A stretch of DNA of 64,000 bases from Anaerolineae bacterium. GTDB lineage: Bacteria; Chloroflexota; Anaerolineae; Promineifilales; Promineifilaceae. Positions 1 to 10,097 of the stretch are shown here, piece after piece. Location: assembly GCA_020848035.1 (NCBI GenBank), contig JADLAX010000014.1, forward strand, positions 62,001 through 126,000. The letters run 5' to 3'. The position numbers and the translations under genes are program-made. Position 1 is the stretch's first letter; the number at the start of each line of letters is the position of its first letter. Below the pieces are notes generated by a model. The model was not told the DNA's origin and did not search any database. It worked only from the letters and a program-made list of their open reading frames with translations.

Positions 1-3000
1 CACAATCAGCGCCTCATCTGGCGTGATGGTGCTGAGGAAAGGCACCTGCTCCACCGGGAAACGCGCCCCAACCGGCACCATGTTTGGCACCCCTTCATTT
101 TCCCACTGCGCCACGATGGTCACGTCGGTGGGAATGCCATCTTCCACCGGCTCGTCGAACATGAAGATGTTGGCCCGATCCAGCGATTGCAGCATGGTAG
201 ATTGGATCAAACCGTGCAGCACGTCTTGCTCCGAGTTACTGAGCACGATGCTTTCACTACCTACGTACAGCGCTTCCGTTTCGGCGAGCGCCTTCTGGGT
301 TTGCTCGTACAGGTAGATGGATTGCACAGAAACGGCCGCCTGACTCACCAACACACTCAGCCGTCTGATCTGACCTTCGGCAACCGTTAGCGTCCGGGGG
401 TAGTAACCATTGATAAAACCAACCCGCCGGCTACCGATAATCAGTGGCATGTAAATGGCCGCTCTGACGTTCATCGCATTGATGAGAATCGCGCGGAATT
501 CCTCACTAACTCGTTCATCCGTCGCCACATCCGAGTGAATCATCATTTCTTCAGAATTTACCAGATCCATAAAGCCGGGAACGCTGTCTATCCTGAATCG
601 GGTGGGTTGTTGATTCAATTCAGAACCGCTCCAACTAGCTAACAGGTAAACTTCTTCCGGTAATTGGCCTTTTTCCCACGGTCGGTCAAAGAAGCTAATG
701 GTGACGCTGTGCGAACCCTGGCCCAGAACGGTATGTTGACGCAGGGCCGTCAGCACGTCTTCATACGTTTGTGCGGTGTTGAGATCGGCGCTGGCCTGGT
801 AGAGAGCGGCCGTTTCCGACAACGCCTCTTCTGTCTGGTTAAACAGCAGCCGATTGTACACCACCGCCGAAGCCTGCTGCGCAATGGCACCATACAGCCG
901 CTCGTCCACGCTGGTAAACGTTTGCCGCGTTTGCCAACGAATAACAATTTGCCCCAAACGCAGGTTCACCACAGACAAGAACATCACCGCCACAGCCTGA
1001 ACGTTGAGTTCGGCCAGCATCTGCTTTTCCGCCGCGCTCAAACGCGGATCGTCGGCAACATCGCCAACCAGCAAAACATTTTTGCCATCCGACGGCCAAT
1101 AGCGGGAAAACGGCTGTTCACGCAGCGCAAATTTTTGGCCCAACGGCACCACATTTCTGGGCGAGGAGGCCAAAAATTGGCCAAACTGCGCCTGTCCACT
1201 GGTGTCCCGATCATAGACAAACAGGAGGGCATCAACGGCACCCACCTGGAAGCCTGGGGCAGCCGCCGAGTCAAGCACCGCATCCAGGTTTGTTGCGGTG
1301 TTTAGCTGCGAGGTGTAGGCATACAGGGTTTCCGTTTCCGCCAGGGCCGCTTGCGATTGTTCAAACAGACGGGCATTCTGAATAGCAACGGCCGCTTGAT
1401 ACACAATCGTTTCGGCCAACTGCAACGTATCCGAGTCGAACGATCGGTCGTCCAAAATGTCCAAACCAATCGTTCCCAGCACTTCATCATTCACCACCAA
1501 GGGCAGCAGCACCACCGTTTGAATGCCCTGTTCACGGAACATGGCCTGCACCGGAAGAGTCCGTGGACTATTTTGTGCATCCGTCACCACCACCATCTGC
1601 CGGGTGGCAATCACTTCCTCCGTCAGTTCATTCCCTGCTATCGGAATATGGATACCAACTGCCGAAGGTGCCTTCGGGTCATAATGTTCGGCAATGATTA
1701 GCAAATCATTTCTCTCTGGCTGGATGAGCGCCACACGCACCTGGTCCACGTTCAACGCAGTTGCCATTTCATCCACAATAATTTGCAGCGAGTGCTGTAA
1801 GTCCAGTGACGCCGCCACCTGGGTCACGATTTTGTTCAGCAACCTTTCACGGTCGGCACGAGCCTGCGCCTCCTCAAACAGCTGCCGATTCTCCAGCACC
1901 GTACCCAAAATAGAGGCGATCTGCATCAAAATTTGCCGGTCATTTTCTGTGACCGATTTATTTTCGGACACGGCAATGTTAAACGTGCCGATGGGCTGCT
2001 CACCTGCAAAAAGTGGCGCAAAGAAAGCTGCCAAGCGACCCGTCTCCATCTCAAAAAAGCCGGAGACGATCTGGCGTGTGGCCAGTGCTTCCGCCATGGG
2101 GGTTTCTGCCAGCGGGTAAACTGGCTCATCGCCCCCAGGTACAGCCAGACCCGCAGACCCCACCACGCGCAGCAGGGAGGTATCTGCATCATCCAGCAGA
2201 TGCAAACTGATGCGGGCCACATCGAGGATTTGCGGCACTTTGTCCAAGACGATGTTGACAATGTCGGCTAGGGTTGTCTGCCGGGCAACCGCTTCACTCA
2301 TTTCATTCAGCAGGGCCAGGCGGCGCGCCTGCTCGTTGGTTTCGGCGAGAGCTTCCTGGGTTTGGGCGAACAATCGAGCATTCTGCACCACGGTGGCAGC
2401 CTGGTACACAATCGTTTCGGCCAGACGCATCTGCTGCTCAGACATCACGCGGTTGGGATCGGTTTGGTCAAAACCGACGGTGCCAAAAAACTCGTTACCG
2501 ACAACCATCGGAACAACCGCCAGCATGTGTACCCCTCTTTTCCGCAACAAATCATGCAGGGGGGCGGTCAGGGCATTGTTTTGGGCATCGTAGGCAATGG
2601 CAAATTTGCCACTCTCGACGGCTCGTTCGGTCAGCGGGTTGCCTTCAATTGGGATCAATGTCCCGATGACGTCATCCTTTGGTTCGGGATATTCGGAAAC
2701 AACTTCCAGATAATTTTTATCTTTGGTTAAGAGGGCAATGCCGACGTGCGCCACTTCAAGCGCCTGGGCCAGCTCATGAGCGATGATATGCATGTTGCCA
2801 ACCAGGTCCAGCGAGGTGGTGACCGAGGACATCATGCGGTTGATGAGGCCAAGCTCTTCGTTACGCCGCTCGGCGTTGGCGCGGGCCATTTCTGAACTTT
2901 CCGCCAGGCGCAGGTTTTCCAGATGGGCGGAGAGGCGGGCGGCAACGGCCGTTACAATTTCGGCCGTTTCTGCATCTTGCATTTGCAGCCCGGGTAAGGT

Positions 3001-5694
3001 GAGCTGCCCGATGGTTTCGCCTTGAATCTTCAGGGGCTGCACAAACGCGGGAAGGTCCTGGCTGGGAACGGCCGTTTCTCCCCCATCATGCCCATTCAAA
3101 TAAGGCTTCACCTCAAGCAAATCATAATTGTAAGCCAGCTCGGCCTGGTCGTTGAGGTAATCTTCCCACCCTTCACGAGTCAGGCGGCGCGAAAGCTCTT
3201 GCAGCCCTTTTAAGGCATCTTCCGAACGGGAGTAAGAGCGAGCGTTCTGCAGAGCCACGGCAACCTGCGAAGCCAGTGTGGTCACCGTTTGCAGATCAGA
3301 CTCACCGAAGTAGTTCAGCTTATCAGACCGCACGTCCAGCACACCCAACACCTGGCGACCCAGGGCAATCGGTACGGCCATTTCTGAACGGGTATCTGCC
3401 AGCAAGGGATGGGGCATAAACCCTTCCCCTGCGCCTTCGTAGGTACGAACCGCGCCTTTTACTGTCCGGGCCACTGAGGCTACCAGGGACCCCTCGGCGG
3501 CCAGCGGAATACGCCGCCCTTCGGCCACCATTTGCCGCCCAACTTCACCGGCACCGGCCGTCAGCACCAGGGTCTGGCCGCTGTCATCCAGCAGGTGAAT
3601 GTGGGCATGGTACAGATCAAACTTACTCTTGGTGAGGTCAGCCACCTGCTGTAGAAGCTCTTGCGGGTCCAGAACGGTTGCAGCGGCCGTACTTACCTCG
3701 GCCACGATGCTCAATTCTGTCGCATTTTTGGCCAAAATCGCTTCAACCTGTTTTCGGGCCTCAATATCAACCACAGAGGAGAGGAGAGCGGGTTCGCCAT
3801 CAAATATCACCAATGTTGCCGAAAGCAGTGCCCAAAATTCGGTGCCATTGCCTCGCTTCAAAACCACTTCAAAATCTTTTACGCCTTGCTCTTCCTGCAC
3901 TTTTGTCAGGAAGGCAACCCGATCGGCCGGGTCTGCATAAAAGTCAGGGGTTATCTGGCCAATCAGCGCTTCGCGGGGCATCAAGAACGTTTGCGTCAGC
4001 GCCTCATTCACATAGGCAACTATGCCAGAAGAAATCCGCGAAATAACAACGGGCAGCGAGATGGAGTTCAGAATGGCCTGGGCCTGCGCTTTTTCTTGTT
4101 GTGATCTGGCGTACAGGCGGGCATTTTGCAAACCAATGGCAACCTGCCGGGCCACGGATAGCAGCATTTCAACATCTTCTTCGGTCAGGGAGCCAGCGGT
4201 ACGGTTTTGCACGTCCAACACGCCCAACACTTCACCTTCCAGGGTGATGGGAACGGCAATTTCGGCCTGCGTATCGGGGAGCAGCGGGTTGGGCAGCCAG
4301 TCCGGGTCGGCCAAAACATCAGGCACCAGGGTCGGCGCATTGTTGGCCGCCGTACGCCCTACCAGACCTCTACCAACTTCAATTTTGTGCCCATTGGCCA
4401 GCAGGGCTTCACCGGCCACGCCGGTACCACCGGCCATCACCAGGAATTCACGGGCTTCGTCCAGCAGGTAGATGTGGGCATGGTAGTAGTTAAACTGAAC
4501 TTTAAGCAGCTCGACAACGGCCGTTGTTAATTCGGCCGTGTCCAAAATGGTAGAAAGCCGATGGCTGACTTCAGAACTGGTTACCAAAGCCTGCGAATGC
4601 TGCTGTAAGTTGGCCACAACTTGCTGCATTCGTCCGGCCGTCAGGTTAAATGTTTGGGAAAGCGCCCCAATCTCATCTGAAGAATCAACCTTAACACGTG
4701 TATCGTATTCACCACGCTCCAGCTTTTTAGCGGCTTGGTTCAGGTTCATAATGGGTCGAACAACCGCACGGGCAATGAGCAAACCAACCGTCAGGTAAAG
4801 GAGCTGGCCCAAAATAGCCGCGATCCACACACTGACATCCGTAACCCGCAGCAGCGTCTGGGCGTCGTTGTCCACCAATTCCAGCAGGCTCAGGCGGATC
4901 TCTTCCGACCACCCTTCCAGCTCTTCCAGCTCTTCCAGCAGGGCCAACGTTTTGGCATGGCTGGCGGTAACTTGCGGCGACAGGGCGACGATTTCAGCAT
5001 ACCGCTCCGCCACAGCCGCAACCTCGGCGGTCTGGCTCATGTTCCCGGCAACCAATTCCACTTGCAGCGCGGTCATGCTTTGCTCAAACGAGAAGTAATA
5101 TTCATCCAGTTCTTCCAGAGCAGCGGCCCCAGAGGAGAGTGTGTACTCCAACGTTTGGGTATGGATGTGCTCTGCCTGGCTCTTCATTTGGGCCAGCAGT
5201 TCAATAACCTGAGGAGATTCGGCCGCCAGAGCCGCCGTATCCAGGTTCGCCTCAGCAATCTCTTTTTCTGCCTCTGCCTCGGCCAATGTTTCGAGCAGGG
5301 CCAGGGTCTCGCCATGCGTGTTTATTGACTGTTGCCCCACGTCAACGATGGACAAAGCCGTTGCTTCACTTGCGGCAAACACTTCTTCTTCGTCGGCATC
5401 ATTGCCGAGCGAGCCTAACTGTGAACTCAACGCCGTAAGCCTGGCGGCGGTCCCTGCATAATCTTCTATGGTTTCTGCCTCACCAAGCGCTACATATTCG
5501 AGTGCCTCAGCCCGGACATCGTTGACCGACTGGCCAAACTCACTGACAAGGGCCTGGGTAGGCAACACATCATCCGCCAATCCCGTTACGATGAACCACC
5601 TTAGCGAGTAGACACCAAACGCGCTTAAAACGGCCAGGAATAAAAAGAGGAAAACAAGCTTGTATCTTAAGCTAAGATTTCTGATGACGTTCAT
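1..5694 (-). CDS. Giant membrane sensor, HAMP-GAF-PAS-multiGAF (C-terminus beyond window)
   Basis: One uninterrupted reading frame of more than 1898 codons; I checked most of it for in-frame stops and found none. The N-terminus has a membrane segment at about residues 10-30, a long Ala/Glu-rich extracytoplasmic helical region, a second membrane segment at about 282-306 and a HAMP linker to about 358. Then come a GAF domain (390-530, GGTG and ILGVLDVQ-type motifs), a PAS domain (536-655) and at least six further GAF units, roughly 668-818, 958-1105, 1135-1275, 1291-1438, 1468-1616 and 1635-1798, with another started at the window edge. GAF and PAS domains bind small ligands or chromophores; no output domain is visible before the edge. 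It is the last visible gene of a sensor operon, 13 nt after its neighbour. The start ATG at 5692-5694 is the only sensible one. Confidence 0.9.
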   Translation of the reverse strand, partial: MNVIRNLSLRYKLVFLFLFLAVLSAFGVYSLRWFIVTGLADDVLPTQALVSEFGQSVNDVRAEALEYVALGEAETIEDYAGTAARLTALSSQLGSLGNDADEEEVFAASEATALSIVDVGQQSINTHGETLALLETLAEAEAEKEIAEANLDTAALAAESPQVIELLAQMKSQAEHIHTQTLEYTLSSGAAALEELDEYYFSFEQSMTALQVELVAGNMSQTAEVAAVAERYAEIVALSPQVTASHAKTLALLEELEELEGWSEEIRLSLLELVDNDAQTLLRVTDVSVWIAAILGQLLYLTVGLLIARAVVRPIMNLNQAAKKLERGEYDTRVKVDSSDEIGALSQTFNLTAGRMQQVVANLQQHSQALVTSSEVSHRLSTILDTAELTTAVVELLKVQFNYYHAHIYLLDEAREFLVMAGGTGVAGEALLANGHKIEVGRGLVGRTAANNAPTLVPDVLADPDWLPNPLLPDTQAEIAVPITLEGEVLGVLDVQNRTAGSLTEEDVEMLLSVARQVAIGLQNARLYARSQQEKAQAQAILNSISLPVVISRISSGIVAYVNEALTQTFLMPREALIGQITPDFYADPADRVAFLTKVQEEQGVKDFEVVLKRGNGTEFWALLSATLVIFDGEPALLSSVVDIEARKQVEAILAKNATELSIVAEVSTAAATVLDPQELLQQVADLTKSKFDLYHAHIHLLDDSGQTLVLTAGAGEVGRQMVAEGRRIPLAAEGSLVASVARTVKGAVRTYEGAGEGFMPHPLLADTRSEMAVPIALGRQVLGVLDVRSDKLNYFGESDLQTVTTLASQVAVALQNARSYSRSEDALKGLQELSRRLTREGWEDYLNDQAELAYNYDLLEVKPYLNGHDGGETAVPSQDLPAFVQPLKIQGETIGQLTLPGLQMQDAETAEIVTAVAARLSAHLENLRLAESSEMARANAERRNEELGLINRMMSSVTTSLDLVGNMHIIAHELAQALEVAHVGIALLTKDKNYLEVVSEYPEPKDDVIGTLIPIEGNPLTERAVESGKFAIAYDAQNNALTAPLHDLLRKRGVHMLAVVPMVVGNEFFGTVGFDQTDPNRVMSEQQMRLAETIVYQAATVVQNARLFAQTQEALAETNEQARRLALLNEMSEAVARQTTLADIVNIVLDKVPQILDVARISLHLLDDADTSLLRVVGSAGLAVPGGDEPVYPLAETPMAEALATRQIVSGFFEMETGRLAAFFAPLFAGEQPIGTFNIAVSENKSVTENDRQILMQIASILGTVLENRQLFEEAQARADRERLLNKIVTQVAASLDLQHSLQIIVDEMATALNVDQVRVALIQPERNDLLIIAEHYDPKAPSAVGIHIPIAGNELTEEVIATRQMVVVTDAQNSPRTLPVQAMFREQGIQTVVLLPLVVNDEVLGTIGLDILDDRSFDSDTLQLAETIVYQAAVAIQNARLFEQSQAALAETETLYAYTSQLNTATNLDAVLDSAAAPGFQVGAVDALLFVYDRDTSGQAQFGQFLASSPRNVVPLGQKFALREQPFSRYWPSDGKNVLLVGDVADDPRLSAAEKQMLAELNVQAVAVMFLSVVNLRLGQIVIRWQTRQTFTSVDERLYGAIAQQASAVVYNRLLFNQTEEALSETAALYQASADLNTAQTYEDVLTALRQHTVLGQGSHSVTISFFDRPWEKGQLPEEVYLLASWSGSELNQQPTRFRIDSVPGFMDLVNSEEMMIHSDVATDERVSEEFRAILINAMNVRAAIYMPLIIGSRRVGFINGYYPRTLTVAEGQIRRLSVLVSQAAVSVQSIYLYEQTQKALAETEALYVGSESIVLSNSEQDVLHGLIQSTMLQSLDRANIFMFDEPVEDGIPTDVTIVAQWENEGVPNMVPVGARFPVEQVPFLSTITPDEALIV

Positions 5695-5707
5695 GCCAAA
5701 TCTCCGG

Positions 5708-8197
5708 TCAATCAGCAGCGACTGATTCTTGCTGTCGGGTTTCTTGCTTGGCGGCTGCGGTGGTTAGCTTCACCTGGGCCGTGGTTTGCAACGCCTTACC
5801 AAGTTCTTTTACGGCCGTTTGCAAAGCACTATCCACCGTAAATGTTCCCTGAATGCGCTGGTTGACAATATTAATAAGACGCTCTTTGTCGGCCTGGCTC
5901 TTCGTTTTCATAAACAGCCGCTGGCTTTGTACCGCGGGCGCAGCCATGTTGATGAGCGCCTCATAAATTTCCTTTTCCTGCTGGCTAAAGGGATGCACGG
6001 CCGACCAACTACAGGTGATCACACCCACCCACTGCTGGGCCACCGCCAGCGGGATCACCGCAATGGCGCGAATGCCTGCATGGGTCATCACCTGCCGGGT
6101 AAACTCATCCACGCGTGCATCGCTAAAGACATCGCTGAGCAGCTGCGGCGAATTGATATCGCGGAGGAACAGGCCCGCAAAGGGGAACTGTTTCACCGGG
6201 AAGCGCGTGCCCACCTGGTAGGAGGGCTGGCCTTCATGCTGCCAATCGGCCAGCAGTTCTAGCGTCTCCGGCTGATTGTCCGCGTCCAGCTCGACAAACA
6301 TCAGGGTTGCTTCGGCCACACCGGTAGCCATCACAGGGCGCACAGCGGCCAACAAAATTTCTGCCACATTATTGGCCGAGTTCAGGTCATGACCAATGCG
6401 GTAGAGGATACCCGTTTGGGCCAGGGCGCTTTCTGTCTGCCTGGCCAGGCGCAGGTTTTCGATGTGGGCACTGAGCTGGTCAGAAACGGCCGTCACCAAA
6501 TCTTGCACAGCGAGGTTTTGGGCACCGACCACAATCACTTCACCCACGGTTCCATTTTGCACCAGCAATGGCTCCTGGATCACTTCGCCCGCCGCCAAAT
6601 CAGGCAGCGTTTCAGCCGACAAAGGCTGGATTTCGTTCAGATCATAAACGTAACCGTGACCCGCTTCGCCACGCTCTTCAATAAAGTTACGCCACGCTTC
6701 ACCACTGAGGCGGCGTGCCGACTGCTCTGCCTGGGTGCGGTATTGGTACGTCTCGGCCAAAAGGCGCAGGTTTTCGGCTTGCTGCCCTACCTGTCGGGCA
6801 ACGGCCGTTGCCATTTCTTTCTCTTCGTCTGTCCAAACGTGCCCCACTTCAGCCTCCAGCTGAATGGTACCAATCGTCTCGTTAGCAACCACAATGGGCA
6901 CATCCAGCCGGTTAACCCCCAGTGCCGGAGCCACTTTGGGCTGCGTTAGCCGCTGCAAAGCGTCGCCTTCAAACGTAAAACCGAGCAGTTCTGGCTGGGC
7001 AATACCGTCCTGGTAATTGTCCCAACCTTCCCGAACCACCAAACCCACGTACTCTTCTACCTGGGCGCGGGCTTCTTGCGTTTCGGTAAACAGGTTCGCG
7101 TTTTCAATTGCTACCGCCAGCTGACCGGCTAATGTTTCAAAAGCAAAGATATTTTGCGTGGTCAGACCTTCTTTTACGTCACTTTGCAGGTTCAGCACCC
7201 CCAATACCCGGTCAGCCAGGATGAGCGGCACCGCCATTTCTGAGCGTGTGTAGGGCAGCAGTGAGTTTGGTTTAAAGAGGGGAGAAGCGGCCGTATTGGA
7301 CACAACGATCGTGCGTTTTTCAGCTACGGCCGTACCGTTAATGGAACCAGTACCCACCGAAAGCACATGGCCGCGCCGCACCAGCTGCCGCCCCACGATG
7401 CCGGTGCCCGCCTTGAGCGACAACGTTTTTTGCCGCCGGTCTGTCAGGTAAACCTGCGCGTAATACAGACCAAACCGTTTCTGAATCGTATTCACCGCGT
7501 CTTGCAGCAGTACATCCAGCTCACGAATCTGCGACATACTGCGCCCGACTTCAGCCGCCAGCTCCAGATCGCGGGTACGTTCAGCCACGGTGGTTTCCAA
7601 ACCTTCACGAATTTCCAGCAGTTCATTATTACTTTGGCGCATACGCTTAGAAGCATTGTGCAGATCGCGCAGGGTAAGGTTTAGGATCACACCCAAAATA
7701 ATGAAATTGGATATAAGCGACGCGATTTTGGTTACCGAGTCGGTTGTGGCAAACTGTACCGTAGACTCCATTTGCAGCATGACACCACCCAAAACAAACG
7801 TTGCCAGGAAGAAAAAGTTAACGACCTTACGACCCAGCACCATTCCAGTCAACACGAGTGTGCTCATCAGAGAGGTCGCAATTGATACGTTGAGACCAGA
7901 AACCAAAAAACCCGAGGTAACAGTGAGCAGGTAAAAGAGGGAAACCGTTACCCAGCCCGCAGCCTGAACATACCGCTTTTTCAAAATAATCAGAGGCACC
8001 AGGCTAACGATGGGCACAATAGAGAAGACAATTTTGGCTAAGAGGTCATCCTGAGCAACCAGCATAATAACGGTGAGTGCCGTAAAAACAGTGACAAACA
8101 GCCACAGCAGCGTATTGAGCAGGTTCGCTACCCGCGCTTTTTCATCATCTTCTGGGAACTGTGGTGGGGCGATAATTTGTTTGAGTCTTGCTAACAT
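5708..8197 (-). CDS. Polytopic membrane GAF-repeat sensor protein
   Basis: 829 aa. The first ~200 residues contain about six hydrophobic membrane segments, followed by a coiled-coil linker with an AERTRDLE motif typical of helices leading out of sensor domains. After it come a full GAF domain (about 215-370), one or two degenerate GAF-like units around 385-620 with GWDNYQDG and AWRNFIEE signatures, and another GAF at about 625-775. The protein then ends in a 45-residue stub resembling the start of yet another GAF. There is no histidine kinase, GGDEF or phosphatase domain. The start has a good ribosome site (AGGAG, 8 nt upstream) and overlaps the previous stop as TGATG, so translation is probably coupled. 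Role inferred: ligand sensing in a complex with its operon partners. Confidence 0.85.
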   Translation of the reverse strand: MLARLKQIIAPPQFPEDDEKARVANLLNTLLWLFVTVFTALTVIMLVAQDDLLAKIVFSIVPIVSLVPLIILKKRYVQAAGWVTVSLFYLLTVTSGFLVSGLNVSIATSLMSTLVLTGMVLGRKVVNFFFLATFVLGGVMLQMESTVQFATTDSVTKIASLISNFIILGVILNLTLRDLHNASKRMRQSNNELLEIREGLETTVAERTRDLELAAEVGRSMSQIRELDVLLQDAVNTIQKRFGLYYAQVYLTDRRQKTLSLKAGTGIVGRQLVRRGHVLSVGTGSINGTAVAEKRTIVVSNTAASPLFKPNSLLPYTRSEMAVPLILADRVLGVLNLQSDVKEGLTTQNIFAFETLAGQLAVAIENANLFTETQEARAQVEEYVGLVVREGWDNYQDGIAQPELLGFTFEGDALQRLTQPKVAPALGVNRLDVPIVVANETIGTIQLEAEVGHVWTDEEKEMATAVARQVGQQAENLRLLAETYQYRTQAEQSARRLSGEAWRNFIEERGEAGHGYVYDLNEIQPLSAETLPDLAAGEVIQEPLLVQNGTVGEVIVVGAQNLAVQDLVTAVSDQLSAHIENLRLARQTESALAQTGILYRIGHDLNSANNVAEILLAAVRPVMATGVAEATLMFVELDADNQPETLELLADWQHEGQPSYQVGTRFPVKQFPFAGLFLRDINSPQLLSDVFSDARVDEFTRQVMTHAGIRAIAVIPLAVAQQWVGVITCSWSAVHPFSQQEKEIYEALINMAAPAVQSQRLFMKTKSQADKERLINIVNQRIQGTFTVDSALQTAVKELGKALQTTAQVKLTTAAAKQETRQQESVAAD

Positions 8198-10095
8198 CAG
8201 TTTTTCTCCTGGAAACGGCCGTTACCCACCTGGCGTGATAACTGCACCGTTGCCCGTCGAACATTCAGGGAACTACCCAGACCCTTAGCCGCAACTTGCA
8301 GCACACGCTCCATATTCGGTGCTGCCAGCACTTCCTGGTTGATTTGGTTCAACACCGCCTCATGCCGGGCACTTTGTTGCGCCTGTTCGTAGAGGCGCGC
8401 GTTTTGCAGGGAGAGTGCGGCCGCCGTCGCTACCGATTGCAGCAAAGCCACATCTTCCTCAGAGAACGCATCTTTACGGTTTTCCTGCACGTCCAAAACG
8501 CCAAAAACCACCTTACCAACAGAAACAGGCACGGCCAATTCCGCCTGGGTATTGGGCAGCAAAGGGTTAGCTACCCAGACGTCCACTTGCGCAACATCGC
8601 CAACCAAAACCGGGGCATTGGTTGCCGCTGCCTGCCCTACCAACCCTTTGGCGATAGAAACGGAATGTCCCCGGGCGAAAAGTTCTTGCCCTGCTTGACC
8701 CGTACCACCTGCCAAAACCAGTTTTTCACCCGTCTCATCCAACAAATAAAACTGAACGTAGTTGTAGTTAAACAGTACCTGAATCTGACCAATTGTTTCA
8801 CTAACCAACTTCTCTGTTTCCAACGTAGAGGCAAGCTGGCGGCTGATACTGGCACTTGCTTCAAGCGATTTTGTCAGCTTAGACAACGCATCTACCTGCT
8901 CTCTGAGCCGCTGCTGAGTCAATTGAAGGTCTGTGGCCATGCGATTAAAAACCAGCGCCACCCGGCTTGCTTCATCTTCACCCTTAACGTTCGCCCGGGC
9001 CGAGAGCTCACCGGCCCCTAATTTTTCAGCGGCCATGGTTAATTCGCGCAGCGGACGGCTAATGTTGCGGAATTGAATCAAGCCAACTGTCATGGCTACG
9101 GCAAGAGCAACGGCCGCAATGCCAGCAGCAAAAAGCAGCCGGTTGCCATACAGCTCGATACGATTATTAATGCCAAATTCAAGCGCCGCAGAGGTGCTAT
9201 CGTAGTAGGCAATCATTTGCTCATCAACTGCATTTTTCAGCGCATAGAGATCTGGCTGCGGCGCGATGGGGTCGGCCGAAATGATTTGGTCATTAAGAAG
9301 CGCCAAATAGCTTTCCACTTGCTCGTCCAACGCCTGCAAGCGAGGTTCGGTCAGGGGGCGCATCTCGCCAGTCCCATCATTTTCCCAGCTTGTCTCCATG
9401 CCTCTTTGCAATTTATCCAGGATGGATCGAATCTGGAGGCTCAGCGCCACCAACTCCAGCCGGTCAACGTCGGATATCTCATTTTCAATGTCGGCGTGGA
9501 TCGTATAATCAGCCACCTCGTTTAATAAACCCTGGAGCTCTGGCAGCTTCAGTAAGACGGCATCCATCATGTAGTAGGTGTCCAAATCAGGGTCAAGAAT
9601 CAGGAATGAGGTATCACCGATGCGGCTAATGAGTTGGAGGAGCTGATTGTTTAGCTGGTTGTAGGGCTCCTCAAAATTTGCCGTGTCACCTTCCTGAACG
9701 GCGGTCTGAAGCGCCACCCAAGATGCTTCTATGTTTGCCAGCTCATCTTCCAGCAGCAGCGATTCAGCATACAGGGTGTGCCATTCATTAACTTCGGCGA
9801 GGCTGGTTGTTACGGCCGTTTCATGCTGGCGCAGCTGTTCGGTAACGTCTTGGCCGTGGGCAGCCTGAACCCCCAACAAGTGATAGGTGGTGACATCTTC
9901 TAGAAGCCGGGAAAACGGCCGTAAATACAACGTACCCTGAAGCTCTTTAACGCCATATTGCTCCCGACGCAGCAGCTGATCACGAACCATCGGGTAAAAA
10001 CCTACCAGCGCCAGAGCAAAAAGTAGACCAATCGCCACAAATTTTTGCGAATAGCTACGCCGATTAATCCAAGAAAAAATACTTGAAGATTTCAT
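8197..10095 (-). CDS. Membrane HAMP-GAF sensor protein
   Basis: 632 aa. One N-terminal membrane segment (about 20-38), a roughly 280-residue extracytoplasmic all-helical sensor region, a second membrane segment near 322-342, a HAMP domain (about 342-395), a short coiled coil and one complete GAF domain (about 420-565) with FNYNYVQFYLLDE and PLLPNTQAELAVP motifs. The C-terminus is a short module also found at the ends of the two neighbouring operon proteins. Without a transmitter domain it resembles a chemoreceptor or sensor kinase cut off after GAF. It starts 2 nt after the upstream gene stops and shares one nucleotide with the next gene, so it is clearly mid-operon. Confidence 0.85.
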   Translation of the reverse strand: MKSSSIFSWINRRSYSQKFVAIGLLFALALVGFYPMVRDQLLRREQYGVKELQGTLYLRPFSRLLEDVTTYHLLGVQAAHGQDVTEQLRQHETAVTTSLAEVNEWHTLYAESLLLEDELANIEASWVALQTAVQEGDTANFEEPYNQLNNQLLQLISRIGDTSFLILDPDLDTYYMMDAVLLKLPELQGLLNEVADYTIHADIENEISDVDRLELVALSLQIRSILDKLQRGMETSWENDGTGEMRPLTEPRLQALDEQVESYLALLNDQIISADPIAPQPDLYALKNAVDEQMIAYYDSTSAALEFGINNRIELYGNRLLFAAGIAAVALAVAMTVGLIQFRNISRPLRELTMAAEKLGAGELSARANVKGEDEASRVALVFNRMATDLQLTQQRLREQVDALSKLTKSLEASASISRQLASTLETEKLVSETIGQIQVLFNYNYVQFYLLDETGEKLVLAGGTGQAGQELFARGHSVSIAKGLVGQAAATNAPVLVGDVAQVDVWVANPLLPNTQAELAVPVSVGKVVFGVLDVQENRKDAFSEEDVALLQSVATAAALSLQNARLYEQAQQSARHEAVLNQINQEVLAAPNMERVLQVAAKGLGSSLNVRRATVQLSRQVGNGRFQEKN

Positions 10096-10097
10096 AG

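Noticed and set aside
664..4798. Several plus-strand open frames of 60-200 codons
   Set aside because: They are antisense to the giant GAF sensor, whose continuous frame and domain motifs explain the sequence; their many Asn-Gly-Arg stretches come from the ACGGCCGT palindrome.
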